A stretch of DNA of 10,641 bases from assembly GCA_027020105.1 (NCBI GenBank), contig JALUVW010000068.1, positions 1 through 10,641 on the forward strand. The letters run 5' to 3'. Position 1 is the stretch's first letter; every line of letters begins with the position of its first letter. The position numbers and the translations under genes are program-made. Source of the stretch: Candidatus Falkowiibacteriota bacterium. GTDB taxonomy: Bacteria; Patescibacteriota; Patescibacteriia; Patescibacteriales; SZUA-104. This document shows, piece after piece, positions 1-7,232 of the stretch. The notes under the pieces are model-generated. The model worked only from the letters and a program-made list of their open reading frames with translations, had not been told where the DNA came from and did no database searches.

Positions 1-16
1 GGTGGCTCAAATTTTC

Positions 17-754
17 TTACTTCCCGATATTGCGGTTCAGCGCGTCTTTGTACCTGTAATATTCAATAACGCCATTTTCCGTTATAGCGACGGGTACGGG
101 CAAGTATTCCGACAATTCGCGAACCGCCTTATTGTCAATGTCAAATCTGATGACCGAAAAAACAAACAAAGAATAAAACATCGCGAACAAAAGAACGGCG
201 GCCAAAAAAACAAGAACCGCGACGCCGATAACCGATAGCGAACGTTTCGCCGGAAACGGAACTTTTTTTCTTGGCGCGAGGCTTTTCCCGATTAAGGCGC
301 CGCCCCTCTTCCGCGCCTCGTTATTTCTTCCTTGGCTATTCGGCGCCGTTGTTTTTCTCCGCGCTCTCGGCGGTGATGTCCTTTTTTGCTTGACGGCCGC
401 CGGCTTGTTCGCCGACTTTCGCTTATTTTCTTTTTTGGCTTCCGCGTATTCTTCCTTCTTGCGAGGCAACGGCGGCCGGCTCTCATTCTTTTTCTTGCCT
501 TCTCCGATGGCGCGCTTCACCTCTTCGGCGCTCCGGGCTTTTTCCGACTCGGATAATTCAATCTCCCCTTTTGTTTTGACGTTTTTTCCGTCTTTGAAAA
601 ACAACGGCGCGGAATCTCGCCGCGTTGGCGTTTTTGCCGCGTTATCTTTTTTTCGCCGCTTTTTGTCCCCGATGGCGTCCAAAATAATCTCGCGCGCTTT
701 TTCTACATCCAAGCCGCCTATTTTTTTTGTTTTGTTGTTTGCTTCATCGGGCAT
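17..754 (-). CDS. Basic single-span membrane protein with SurA-N-like C-terminal segment, probably truncated by frameshift
   Basis: A 245-residue protein of no recognised enzymatic family. Residues 1-170 are low-complexity and strongly basic, with many KK/RK clusters, and are probably disordered and cytoplasmic. Residues about 173-199 form one hydrophobic membrane span. After it comes a short segment (EYLPVPVAITENGVI) that resembles the start of the SurA/PrsA N-terminal domain of single-span foldase-like proteins common in CPR bacteria; that resemblance is from memory. Those proteins continue for a further one to two hundred residues, whereas this one stops 46 residues past the span. One reading frame over, the reading continues open to the window edge, so a frameshift is suspected. 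No Shine-Dalgarno precedes the ATG at 754; 59 bases separate it from ftsB upstream with no terminator, so it is probably the last gene of the ATPase-ftsB operon in view. It could instead be a complete small basic membrane protein. Confidence 0.6.
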   Translation of the reverse strand: MPDEANNKTKKIGGLDVEKAREIILDAIGDKKRRKKDNAAKTPTRRDSAPLFFKDGKNVKTKGEIELSESEKARSAEEVKRAIGEGKKKNESRPPLPRKKEEYAEAKKENKRKSANKPAAVKQKRTSPPRARRKTTAPNSQGRNNEARKRGGALIGKSLAPRKKVPFPAKRSLSVIGVAVLVFLAAVLLFAMFYSLFVFSVIRFDIDNKAVRELSEYLPVPVAITENGVIEYYRYKDALNRNIGK

Positions 755-813
755 ACGCGAAAAAAAATAATTAATTACGGTTTTGGGGTCGCTTATCTTT
801 CGGTTGTCTTATT

Positions 814-1314
814 TTACCCGCCAAAAAAGTATTTCCACCATCTTTCCGGATTACCGATTTTTTTTCGAGGTTCGGCCTTGTCCGATTTCTCCAAAGCGGG
901 GATATTGTATATTGATTTTGCCAAGCCGGATTTGGCTTTACCGCTTGGCGAACTTAACTCTTCGGCGTTTTCAAGTCTCTCCGCGCCAACGGGCGCGGAA
1001 GAGTCGCCGCCGATATTAACCACCACCGTTTCCTCGCCCTCTTTTTTCAAGCCGAAATTAAGCCGAGCCTGCTCTTCAACATATTGCTCCGAGCTCAAAT
1101 AATCTATCAGTTTTTGCAGTTGAGCGTTCTTATCCTCAATTAGCTTAATTTCGTTTTCCAGCTCCTTCACTTCCTTGTTGATGTTATGGCGCTGGCTGAC
1201 GTTTTTCGCTATGGGAAAGCTTATTAAAACAATAATCGCCACTCCCAAAAAAGCCAGAGTGCCGGGATTGAATAAAATATAAGCGATTAAGTTTCTTTTT
1301 TTGCCGTATGACAT
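814..1314 (-). CDS. ftsB: Septum formation initiator, FtsB/DivIC family
   Basis: A 166-residue bitopic division protein that would sit in the FtsQLB/DivIB-FtsL-DivIC complex, which signals activation of septal peptidoglycan synthesis. A short basic cytoplasmic tail (MSYGKKRN) leads into one membrane span at about residues 18-36. A coiled coil rich in E, K, L and N follows at about 41-74, then the family's EEQARLNFGLKKEGEETVVV block at about 81-100. Residues 101-166 are a low-complexity tail ending in RWWKYFFGG, an aromatic end often seen in CPR homologues. The ATG at 1314 is chosen over the upstream one at 1359: the longer form would add 15 basic residues before the normal family start and overlap the ATPase gene. 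With this start the gap to the ATPase stop is 5 bases, so translational coupling is likely. No Shine-Dalgarno is visible. Confidence 0.85.
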   Translation of the reverse strand: MSYGKKRNLIAYILFNPGTLAFLGVAIIVLISFPIAKNVSQRHNINKEVKELENEIKLIEDKNAQLQKLIDYLSSEQYVEEQARLNFGLKKEGEETVVVNIGGDSSAPVGAERLENAEELSSPSGKAKSGLAKSIYNIPALEKSDKAEPRKKIGNPERWWKYFFGG

Positions 1315-1319
1315 AAATT

Positions 1320-4019
1320 TTACGCGTTTTGCCTGTTTTTTCCGGCAAGGAAATAACACTTTACCGCCTCAACCATTAACACGCTGACAACGCCCGCCAA
1401 AACAATCAATACCCAAGCGTTCGCGCCCAACGATACCGTTGACAGCGTTTTCTGCAGCGGACGCCAGTAAACGGCCGACAGCAACAGCGCAAAGCTGACA
1501 AGCGCCGCTCCGACCAAATACAGATTGGAAAAAGGGTTCAAACGCCAAATCGGATAATTTAAATCGCGCAAACTGAATATGGCCATCAACGACTTGGTTC
1601 CGAGCAGCGCGAAAAACACGGTCCTTAGGTACGCGATATCCGTTCCGGCGTTAAACAAATAGATAAACAACCCGAAAACGAGCAAATCCCTGGTAAGGCC
1701 GACCCCGAAAATAATAACCTTCATTTCCTTGTTCATAATCGGCTCTTGTTTTTTAATCGGCTTTTGGCGCATTACGCCTTTGGCGCCCTTTTCAAAGGCC
1801 AAGGAAAAATGCGGCAAGCCGTCATTTACTATGTTAATCCATAAAATCTGAGTCGGCAAAACGGCCAAAGGCGCTCCGAAAATAATGGATCCGACTATCA
1901 AAATCACCTCGGAGAAACTGTCGGAAATCAAATAAGTGACAACCTTTCGTATATTGGCGAATATAATCCTTCCTTGGCGCACGGCCGCCACTATGGTTTT
2001 GAAATTATTATCCAACAAGACTATGTCGGACGCTTCTTTGGCGATGTCCGTGCCGCCGCCGAGCGATATGCCGATGTCCGCGGCTTTCAAGGCCGGGGAA
2101 TCATTTATGCCGTCTCCGGTCATGGCCACCACTTCTCCGCGGGATTGCAGGGCTTGAACGATACGCAATTTATGGTGCGGGCTGACACGGGCGTAAATAT
2201 CAATTTTTTTAACCTGGCTTTTTAATTTTTCGTCGGACATTTTGTCAAGCATTTCGCCGGTAACTATGTTTTTGTCTTTCACTTTAAACCCCACCTCCAC
2301 GGCAACCGCCTTGGCCGTTAAAGGATGATCACCCGTTATGATAACCGGGCGAATGCCGGCCTGCCGGCAAATTTTAATGGTTTCCTTGGCCTCCGGCCTA
2401 AGCGGGTCCTTTATCGCTATAAAGCCGATAAAGGTCAAATTATTGTCAATGGCGGACCAGTTAACGGTTCCGTTATTCGCCGTTCCGCCCCTTTTCGCGG
2501 ATAAGCCGGGGATATTTTTGACGTGGCGTATGGCCACTCCGATAACCCGTAATCCCTGATTGGTCAACTTATTGTAATTATTGTTTAGTTTTTTTCTTTC
2601 GGCCGCGGTTATTTTGCGCGCCTTGCCCTTATGGTAAAACATAACCGATTTGTCCAATAATCTCTCGGGAGCCCCTTTTTCGTAAAGCACGAACCTGTCT
2701 CTTTTTTTATGCAGACTGATCATAAATTTATTATTGCTGTCAAAGGGCAACTCTCCGACTTTCGGTTCAATTTTTAGCAATTTGTCCTTGTTTAATCCGG
2801 ATTGAACCGCGGCCGACATTAAGGCCGCGTCCGTCGGCGCCCCCACGATTCTCCATTCGGCCAAAGCGTCTTCCGGGTTTTCCACAACCGCGTCATTGCA
2901 CATCATGGCGGTCTGCAAGGCCAGGCTTACCACCCTGGCTTCAACACTGTCTTGCCTTGATCCCAATGTGCCGACCTCAAATTCCTTTTCTCCGATAATA
3001 ATGCGAGCCACATGCATCTTGCCCTCCGTTAGCGTGCCGGTTTTGTCGGTGCAAATCACGGTGGTTGATCCGAGCGTTTCGGCCGCCACCAGCTTTCTGA
3101 CCAACGCTTTTTGCTTCAAGATTCTCTGCATGCCCAAAACCAGTATGACCGTTACTCCCACGATTAGTCCCTCCGGAATCGCCGATACCGCCAAAGCCAC
3201 GCCCATAATAAACATATCAAACAACGGCCTTCCCTGAATAATGCCGTCCGCGGCCACAAGAATAATTACCGCCGCGATAACAATGCCGAGAAAATTTGAA
3301 AATTTCGCCAATCTGGCTTGGAGGGGCGTCCGATCGTCCTCCGTGTCCTGGACCAAACTTGCTATTTTTCCGATTTCGGTTTTTTGTCCGGTGGCCACCA
3401 CCACCGCTCTGCCTATTCCCCTTACGGCAATCGTGCCCGCGTAAACCATATTTTTTCTATCGGCGATGGAAGTCCCTTTTTTTTGCGTCGCGACATTTTT
3501 CATCGCCGGCACGGATTCGCCGGTGAGCATAGATTCGTTAACGAGCAAATTATCGGCCTCCAACAGACGCGCGTCGGCGGGAATACGATTCCCCGCCTTG
3601 ATTATGATAATATCCCCCACCGCGAGCCGGCAGCTGTCTATTTCCGACTCATGCCCGTTCCGCAGAACATAGGCCTTGTGCTTAATCAGCCGCTTTAATT
3701 TGCTGAGCGTGTTATTGGCTTTATTCTCTTGGATAAAGCCGATAATCGTATTTATGACAACCGCGCCGAAAATAACGCTGGCGTCAACATAATCGCGCAA
3801 AAACAAAGATATTGTTCCGGCGGCCAATAAAATATAAATCAACGGACTTTTAAATTGGGACAAAAAAATGGTTAATTTGCCCAGCGGTTTCTCTTTGGGC
3901 AATTCATTGGACCCCGATTTTTTTATCCTTTTTTCGGCCTCTTTGTTTGACAAGCCGTTGATGCTTGATTTTAATTCCGCCAAAACTTGGCTTGCCTTTT
4001 TGCTGTGTGGGTTGGGCAT
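1320..4019 (-). CDS. Cation-translocating P-type ATPase (P2, Ca2+-ATPase-like)
   Basis: An 899-residue P2-type ion pump that uses ATP to move cations across the cytoplasmic membrane. All catalytic landmarks are present: actuator loop TGES at 166-169, phosphorylated Asp325 in DKTGTLT, nucleotide-domain KGAPE at 448-452, TGDH at 562-565, and hinge TGDGINDSPAL from 634. The N-terminal cation-ATPase domain (1-70) and a C-terminal helix bundle (about 755-890) complete the fold at normal length. Of the SERCA calcium ligands, equivalents of Glu309 (E283 in PEGL), Glu771 (E704), Asn796 (N729) and Asp800 (D733) are kept. Asn768 is replaced by Ser and Thr799 by Asn (N732). Calcium is therefore the best guess but selectivity is not certain; Mg2+, Mn2+ or Na+ are alternatives. 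A promoter at 4123-4151 gives a leader of about 97 nt. The ATG at 4019 has no Shine-Dalgarno. ftsB follows after 5 bases. Confidence 0.93.
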   Translation of the reverse strand: MPNPHSKKASQVLAELKSSINGLSNKEAEKRIKKSGSNELPKEKPLGKLTIFLSQFKSPLIYILLAAGTISLFLRDYVDASVIFGAVVINTIIGFIQENKANNTLSKLKRLIKHKAYVLRNGHESEIDSCRLAVGDIIIIKAGNRIPADARLLEADNLLVNESMLTGESVPAMKNVATQKKGTSIADRKNMVYAGTIAVRGIGRAVVVATGQKTEIGKIASLVQDTEDDRTPLQARLAKFSNFLGIVIAAVIILVAADGIIQGRPLFDMFIMGVALAVSAIPEGLIVGVTVILVLGMQRILKQKALVRKLVAAETLGSTTVICTDKTGTLTEGKMHVARIIIGEKEFEVGTLGSRQDSVEARVVSLALQTAMMCNDAVVENPEDALAEWRIVGAPTDAALMSAAVQSGLNKDKLLKIEPKVGELPFDSNNKFMISLHKKRDRFVLYEKGAPERLLDKSVMFYHKGKARKITAAERKKLNNNYNKLTNQGLRVIGVAIRHVKNIPGLSAKRGGTANNGTVNWSAIDNNLTFIGFIAIKDPLRPEAKETIKICRQAGIRPVIITGDHPLTAKAVAVEVGFKVKDKNIVTGEMLDKMSDEKLKSQVKKIDIYARVSPHHKLRIVQALQSRGEVVAMTGDGINDSPALKAADIGISLGGGTDIAKEASDIVLLDNNFKTIVAAVRQGRIIFANIRKVVTYLISDSFSEVILIVGSIIFGAPLAVLPTQILWINIVNDGLPHFSLAFEKGAKGVMRQKPIKKQEPIMNKEMKVIIFGVGLTRDLLVFGLFIYLFNAGTDIAYLRTVFFALLGTKSLMAIFSLRDLNYPIWRLNPFSNLYLVGAALVSFALLLSAVYWRPLQKTLSTVSLGANAWVLIVLAGVVSVLMVEAVKCYFLAGKNRQNA

Positions 4020-4122
4020 AAATTAAGAAAAACAAAAAAATAAATACCGAAAAACAAAAGCGACACACCCCGAAACTTAAAATCCCCGTGTTTTTTAATA
4101 TGTTTTGAATTTTATTATTTTT

Positions 4123-4151
4123 ATTATAGCACAAAAATTCCCCCTTGATAA
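4123..4151 (-). promoter_or_regulatory. Sigma-70-type promoter for the P-type ATPase operon
   Basis: On the minus strand, a -35 hexamer TTATCA (4151-4146; 4 of 6 consensus) and a perfect TATAAT (4128-4123) are 17 bases apart. A TGC directly before the -10 makes it an extended -10. Predicted start is near 4116, leaving about 97 nt of leader before the ATPase ATG. Confidence 0.6.
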
Positions 4152-4165
4152 AGAAGTTCATTTTT

Positions 4166-4231
4166 CGCGCCCCCTTCTTTCTCCGGGGTTTTGGCGCGGG
4201 AGCTCGCGGAAAAACGAGACGGAGCCGCGAG
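4166..4231. repeat. Two GC-rich hairpins upstream of the ATPase promoter
   Basis: Within the 282-base gap between the DUF4430 gene and the ATPase are two GC-rich inverted repeats. CGCGCC (4166-4171) pairs with GGCGCG (4193-4198), with further C/G pairing inside. CTCGCGG (4203-4209) pairs with CCGCGAG (4225-4231). They lie between the DUF4430 terminator and the ATPase promoter, so they are outside both mature coding units; role unknown. The overlapping open frames here have no recognisable protein character. Confidence 0.4.
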
Positions 4232-4244
4232 GCGTCCACCTTCC

Positions 4245-4277
4245 AAACAAAATACGCGGTTTTTAATCCCGCGTATT
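4245..4277 (-). terminator. Rho-independent terminator of the DUF4430 gene
   Basis: On the minus strand, a perfect 9-base-pair stem AATACGCGG / CCGCGTATT (4277-4269 with 4259-4251) encloses a 9-base loop and is followed by a T-rich TTGTTT. It starts 25 bases after the DUF4430 stop codon. Confidence 0.75.
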
Positions 4278-4301
4278 ATTCGCTTGAATTTCATAAACAG
4301 A

Positions 4302-4856
4302 CTACCACAGCTCGGGCACGCTTTCGTATCTCCACTCAATAATATCATTGCCGGACAACCTATAATCCGGTCCGGCCTTGGTTATTTTCCCGTTCACGTA
4401 AAGCAGCCAATGCGCGTTGGCGGAAGGATTGTTTTTTACGCCGTTAATTTCTTCCATAAACGTTCCCGAATCGCTTTCGCGATATTTAAAGCTAAGGCCG
4501 TCCTCTTGGCCGATTAACTCCATTAAATCCAGAACACTAATCCCCTTGTCAACTTTTTTTGAATACTCGCCGGGATTGTTTTTTGAAATTATTTTCATAA
4601 TAACATTGATTTTATTTTCTTTCTCCGGCGGCGCTTTATCCGCGTAATCGGATATCTGATTTTCTATCCGCTTGGCCCTTTCCGCGGCCAGCTTCGCGAT
4701 ATCTTCGGCTTTGTCAATTTGCTTTTTAAAGCCTTCCGTCCGCGGATTATCTCCGACCTGGACCAAAGATTTATATGAAAAATATCCGATGGCGGCAACG
4801 GCTATAAGCAGCAACAAGGTGCTGGCAAATCCTTTTTGATTTTTGGTCTTGGGCAT
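4302..4856 (-). CDS. Membrane-anchored DUF4430 domain protein
   Basis: A 184-residue exported or membrane-anchored protein of unknown function. Residues 1-9 are basic and lead into a hydrophobic segment (about 10-26). A charged helical stretch at about 42-70 looks like a coiled coil. The DUF4430 (transcobalamin C-terminal-like) domain occupies about 82-178, identified by HWLLYVNGK (149-157) and the closing YRLSGNDIIEWRY (165-177). That domain is found in cobalamin-binding transcobalamin and in many bacterial surface proteins; ligand binding is not shown here. The start at 4856 is chosen because a strong promoter lies at 4996-5024, inside the longer open frame that begins at 5024, and because the residues upstream of it look like translated leader. 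No clear Shine-Dalgarno is present (GAGG lies about 16 bases off). The gene is monocistronic: own promoter, own terminator. Confidence 0.78.
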   Translation of the reverse strand: MPKTKNQKGFASTLLLLIAVAAIGYFSYKSLVQVGDNPRTEGFKKQIDKAEDIAKLAAERAKRIENQISDYADKAPPEKENKINVIMKIISKNNPGEYSKKVDKGISVLDLMELIGQEDGLSFKYRESDSGTFMEEINGVKNNPSANAHWLLYVNGKITKAGPDYRLSGNDIIEWRYESVPELW

Positions 4857-4995
4857 ATGTTTCTTTATAATTCCTCTGCGCGGCAAAACATCTTGTCCGC
4901 CGCGCTTTTTCGCCCTCGGAAATTTAACGGCGAAAGAGAATAAAGGTCGGTTGCTTGCCGGCGCTTTCCCTCTCCTTGGCTGTTCTTTTAAAATT

Positions 4996-5024
4996 ATTAT
5001 AGCAAATCCCGCGAAAAACGACAA
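4996..5024 (-). promoter_or_regulatory. Extended -10 promoter for the DUF4430 gene
   Basis: On the minus strand, TTGTCG (5024-5019; 4 of 6) and a perfect TATAAT (5001-4996) are spaced 17 bases apart, with TGC just before the -10. Predicted start is near 4989, giving a leader of about 130 nt to the chosen ATG at 4856. Confidence 0.65.
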
Positions 5025-5121
5025 ATAAAATTAGCGGAAAAATTTTCAAGCCAAATCGGCGAAAAGCCGAAATTTAAGCCGTGGCCGGATTCGGGCGGCA
5101 AGTCCCCCGTCGCGAACGGGA

Positions 5122-5156
5122 TTTCAAAACAAAAATCACCCGAATTCGGATGATTT
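5122..5156 (-). terminator. Rho-independent terminator of ricT
   Basis: On the minus strand a 10-base-pair stem (5156-5147 with 5142-5133, one G-T wobble) closes an AATT tetraloop and runs into TTGTTTTG. It lies about 45 bases after the ricT stop codon. The rest of the gap to the DUF4430 promoter holds two smaller hairpins: CCCGT/ACGGG around 5105-5119 and TCGGC/GCCGA around 5055-5070. Confidence 0.7.
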
Positions 5157-5201
5157 GCGAATCTTGAATTTATTTTTGATTTTACGTCAAAAAGCTTGGA
5201 G

Positions 5202-6062
5202 CTATTTTTTGTTCCTGTTTAAATCCACTTCAACTATGACCGGCTTTTCCTCTCCTCCGCTCGGCTCAAATTTAACGTCAACGGATTGTTTTAAGACGTG
5301 GTGGCCGATGACCACGCCTCTTTTGCCGTCAACGTTTACTCTGGCGCCGATTGGCGGCATTTTCTCGGCCAGTTCCGCGTACCCCTTCTCCTCGTATGAC
5401 AAACAGCACATCAACCGGCCGCAGACACCGGAAATGCGATCCGACCCTCTGTGGGCGCATTGCTGAGTTTCCGCCATATCGGAGGTTATGGAAGTGAACC
5501 CGCGCAAAAATCCGCGGCAGCATAATTGTTTCCCGCAATGCCCGTAATCTCCCATCATTCTCGCCTCGTCCCTGATGCCTATTTGCTGCATCCTGATACT
5601 GCGATTAAAGTGGCGGGTCAAGTCTTTTACCAAATCCCTGAAATCAACCCTTGACTCGGCGATAAACGCGAAAGTAACTCTTGAACCGTCGTAAGCGAAA
5701 TGAACGCCGGATAATTTCATCGGCAATCCGTATTTTTTTATTAATTTTTTGCAAAACTTCAAGGCTTCGTCCGCTTCTTCCTTTCCGGCGACTTTGTCTA
5801 AATCCGCCGAATCGGCAACGCGCAAAACCGGCTTCATCTCCCTGTCCGCGGAGTTGCCGCAACCGCCGCATCCTTTTTTCTCCCGACATCCGCAACCGCC
5901 GTCCGCGTCCGAATACTCCTTAAGCCCGACAACTTCTCCAATTTCCATGCCCATCTCGGTTCCAACGACAACCTTGTCGCCCTTTGTCAGGTCAAGGTTA
6001 TTTGAATCAAAATAATAAACCTTGTCCCAGGGAGTGAATTGTATCATGGCTATCTTGTTCAT
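5202..6062 (-). CDS. ricT: PSP1 domain protein, RicT/YaaT family, with extra Cys cluster
   Basis: A 286-residue cytoplasmic PSP1 protein. The Bacillus homologue RicT (YaaT) works with RicA and RicF in a complex carrying iron-sulfur clusters that assists RNase Y in mRNA maturation; here only the family assignment follows from sequence. Supporting blocks are VYYFDSNNLDLTKGDKVVVGT near the N-terminus, RIGIRDEARMMGDYG (about 160-174), CGKQLCC (176-182) and ISGVCGRLMCCLSYE (210-224), the family's conserved Cys motifs. The C-terminal KOW-like part (about 238-268) has GARVNVDGKRGVVIG. Unusual is a Cys/Gly insertion at 55-69 (C57, C59, C65, C68) after the GEVVGLKEY strand. The ATG at 6062 is preceded by a GGAAA-like element about 4 bases off; Met6 is an alternative. 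The 170-base gap to tsf holds inverted repeats; a private promoter was not convincing. Confidence 0.88.
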   Translation of the reverse strand: MNKIAMIQFTPWDKVYYFDSNNLDLTKGDKVVVGTEMGMEIGEVVGLKEYSDADGGCGCREKKGCGGCGNSADREMKPVLRVADSADLDKVAGKEEADEALKFCKKLIKKYGLPMKLSGVHFAYDGSRVTFAFIAESRVDFRDLVKDLTRHFNRSIRMQQIGIRDEARMMGDYGHCGKQLCCRGFLRGFTSITSDMAETQQCAHRGSDRISGVCGRLMCCLSYEEKGYAELAEKMPPIGARVNVDGKRGVVIGHHVLKQSVDVKFEPSGGEEKPVIVEVDLNRNKK

Positions 6063-6137
6063 TTGTTTCCATTCCCGTTAATCCTTCGGGAGCGAGCGAA
6101 TCCTTTCGCAAACTTACAAATGCCGCTTTTTTATTTT

Positions 6138-6185
6138 CGTAAATTTGCCGAATTTTAAACTTGAAAAATTTACGCCGTTAACGGC
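6138..6185. repeat. Inverted repeats in the tsf-ricT gap, possible weak terminator of tsf
   Basis: CGTAAATTT (6138-6146) and AAATTTACG (6166-6174) are perfect 9-base inverted copies with a 19-base loop. Overlapping them, GCCGTTAACGGC (6174-6185) is a perfect 12-base palindrome. Read on the minus strand, the palindrome is followed by GTAAATTTTT, so it could act as a weak terminator for tsf. The two structures compete for bases 6166-6174, so only one can form at a time. Confidence 0.4.
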
Positions 6186-6232
6186 TATGGCCCGTGGCGC
6201 GTTCGCGAATTGACTTGTCGGTTCGCGGAAGT

Positions 6233-7048
6233 TTACAATGAATATCTGATAAACTTCTCAATCTTAACGTCTCCCAAAACATCTTCCACTTTTTTCTTGT
6301 CATCCTTGATGTATTCCTGCTTGATAAGGCAAACCTCTTCAAAGTATTTATTGATTTTTCCCTCCAGAATTTTCTCAATTATGTTATCCGGCTTCCCCTC
6401 TTTTTTCAGCTGTTCGGCGTAAATTTCTTTTTCCTTGTTTATTTCCTCTTCCGGAACATCTTCCGGAGAGATATATTTCGGGTTGGCGGCGGCGATATGC
6501 ATGGCGATGTCGCGAGCCAAATCACGGAGACGAGGCAATGCCTCGTCTCTACCATTGGATAGAGCGGCCAAAACGCCTATTCTGCCGCCCATGTGCGAAT
6601 AAGCGGCAACGATCCCGGAAGATGACAAAATATCAAATTTTTTAACATCCAGCTTTTCGCCGATAGTTCCGCTTAAAGTTTCCAAATTTTCTTTGACCGA
6701 GCCGGATTCCATATCGGCGCCCATTAACTCTTCCAAATCGGACGGTTTTTCGGTTTTGACAATCTCTAAAATTTTATCGGCCAAATTTTGGAATTTTTCG
6801 TTGCGCGCCACAAAGTCCGTTTCGGAATTTATTTCCAAAATATATCCCTCGTTGTTATCCGCGTTAACGTCAACTTTTATAATTCCTTCGCTCGCTTCGC
6901 GGTCGCCCCTCTTGGCCGCCTTGGCGATTCCTTTTTTTCTTAAAAGTTCAACCGCCTTCTCAATGTCGCCGTCGGCTTCATCCAACGCCTTTTTGCAATC
7001 GGCGATTCCGGCGCCGGTTTTATTTCGTAATTGTTTAATTTTTTCCAT
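6233..7048 (-). CDS. tsf: Elongation factor Ts
   Basis: A 271-residue guanine-nucleotide exchange factor for EF-Tu, cytoplasmic. The N-terminal UBA-like domain carries the family signature RNKTGAGIADCKKAL (8-22). The EF-Tu-contacting TDFVARNE lies at 77-84. The second core half shows YSHMGGRIGVL (150-160) and IAMHIAAANP (181-190), and the C-terminal part ends in KIEKFIRYSL. Length is normal for the short bacterial forms. Between GVLAAL and IAMHIAA the loop is about seven residues longer than in E. coli as I recall it, and its codons form a 23-base perfect palindrome (see 6527-6549). The gene lies downstream of rpsB, the usual order, but 184 AT-rich bases with their own promoter separate them. 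The ATG at 7048 has no Shine-Dalgarno. Confidence 0.96.
   Translation of the reverse strand: MEKIKQLRNKTGAGIADCKKALDEADGDIEKAVELLRKKGIAKAAKRGDREASEGIIKVDVNADNNEGYILEINSETDFVARNEKFQNLADKILEIVKTEKPSDLEELMGADMESGSVKENLETLSGTIGEKLDVKKFDILSSSGIVAAYSHMGGRIGVLAALSNGRDEALPRLRDLARDIAMHIAAANPKYISPEDVPEEEINKEKEIYAEQLKKEGKPDNIIEKILEGKINKYFEEVCLIKQEYIKDDKKKVEDVLGDVKIEKFIRYSL
6527..6549. repeat. 23-base perfect palindrome embedded in frame in tsf
   Basis: Two 11-base arms (6527-6537 and 6539-6549; left arm GAGACGAGGCA) flank one central base. The palindrome encodes residues 167-174 (RDEALPRL) of EF-Ts and adds no stop or frameshift. Its GAGACG...CGTCTC ends resemble short dispersed palindromic repeats of the GTAGAGACG type known from cyanobacterial and other genomes. 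No second copy was found in this window by eye. Confidence 0.7.
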
Positions 7049-7085
7049 AGAGTTTTATACGTTAAAAACTTAATTCTACAAACTT

Positions 7086-7114
7086 ATTATCTTGGTTTAA
7101 AAATCCAAAATCAA
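7086..7114 (-). promoter_or_regulatory. Candidate promoter for tsf
   Basis: On the minus strand, TTGATT (7114-7109; 4 of 6) and GATAAT (7091-7086; 5 of 6) are 17 bases apart. Predicted start is near 7079, about 31 bases before the tsf ATG. The surrounding gap is so AT-rich that a chance match is possible. Confidence 0.4.
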
Positions 7115-7131
7115 AATTGCTTATTTAAACA

Positions 7132-7174
7132 TTTTATCATTTGGATTTGATTTGTCATTAGGACTTTGTCATTA
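7132..7174. repeat. Three imperfect direct copies of TTTGTCATTA in the rpsB-tsf gap
   Basis: TTTGTCATTA occurs at 7151-7160 and again at 7165-7174, and a degenerate TTTATCATTT at 7133-7142. The rest of the 184-base gap (7049-7232) is very AT-rich and contains AATTATAATTTATAATTT-like runs but no gene. Such decayed AATGACAAA-type strings recur between genes in many CPR assemblies (recollection, not searched). Confidence 0.5.
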
Positions 7175-7232
7175 AGTTTTTATTAGAAATTATAATTTAT
7201 AATTTAGGAATTTATCAACCAATGATTTCCTT

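Noticed and set aside
390..770. 126-residue plus-strand open frame opposite the basic membrane protein
   Set aside because: Ser/Phe-rich composition is the typical shadow of a Lys/Glu-rich gene on the other strand.
1315..1359. Upstream ATG that would lengthen FtsB by 15 residues
   Set aside because: It overlaps the ATPase coding end and adds a non-family basic stretch; the ATG at 1314 matches the normal family start and tight operon spacing.
3904..4239. 111-residue open frame overlapping the ATPase start
   Set aside because: It overlaps the ATPase N-terminus and its promoter and reads as AT-rich noncoding sequence translated into K/F/I runs; no family resemblance.
4857..5024. N-terminal extension of the DUF4430 protein from an ATG at 5024
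   Set aside because: A strong extended -10 promoter lies at 4996-5024, within the proposed extension, so the transcript would start after that ATG.
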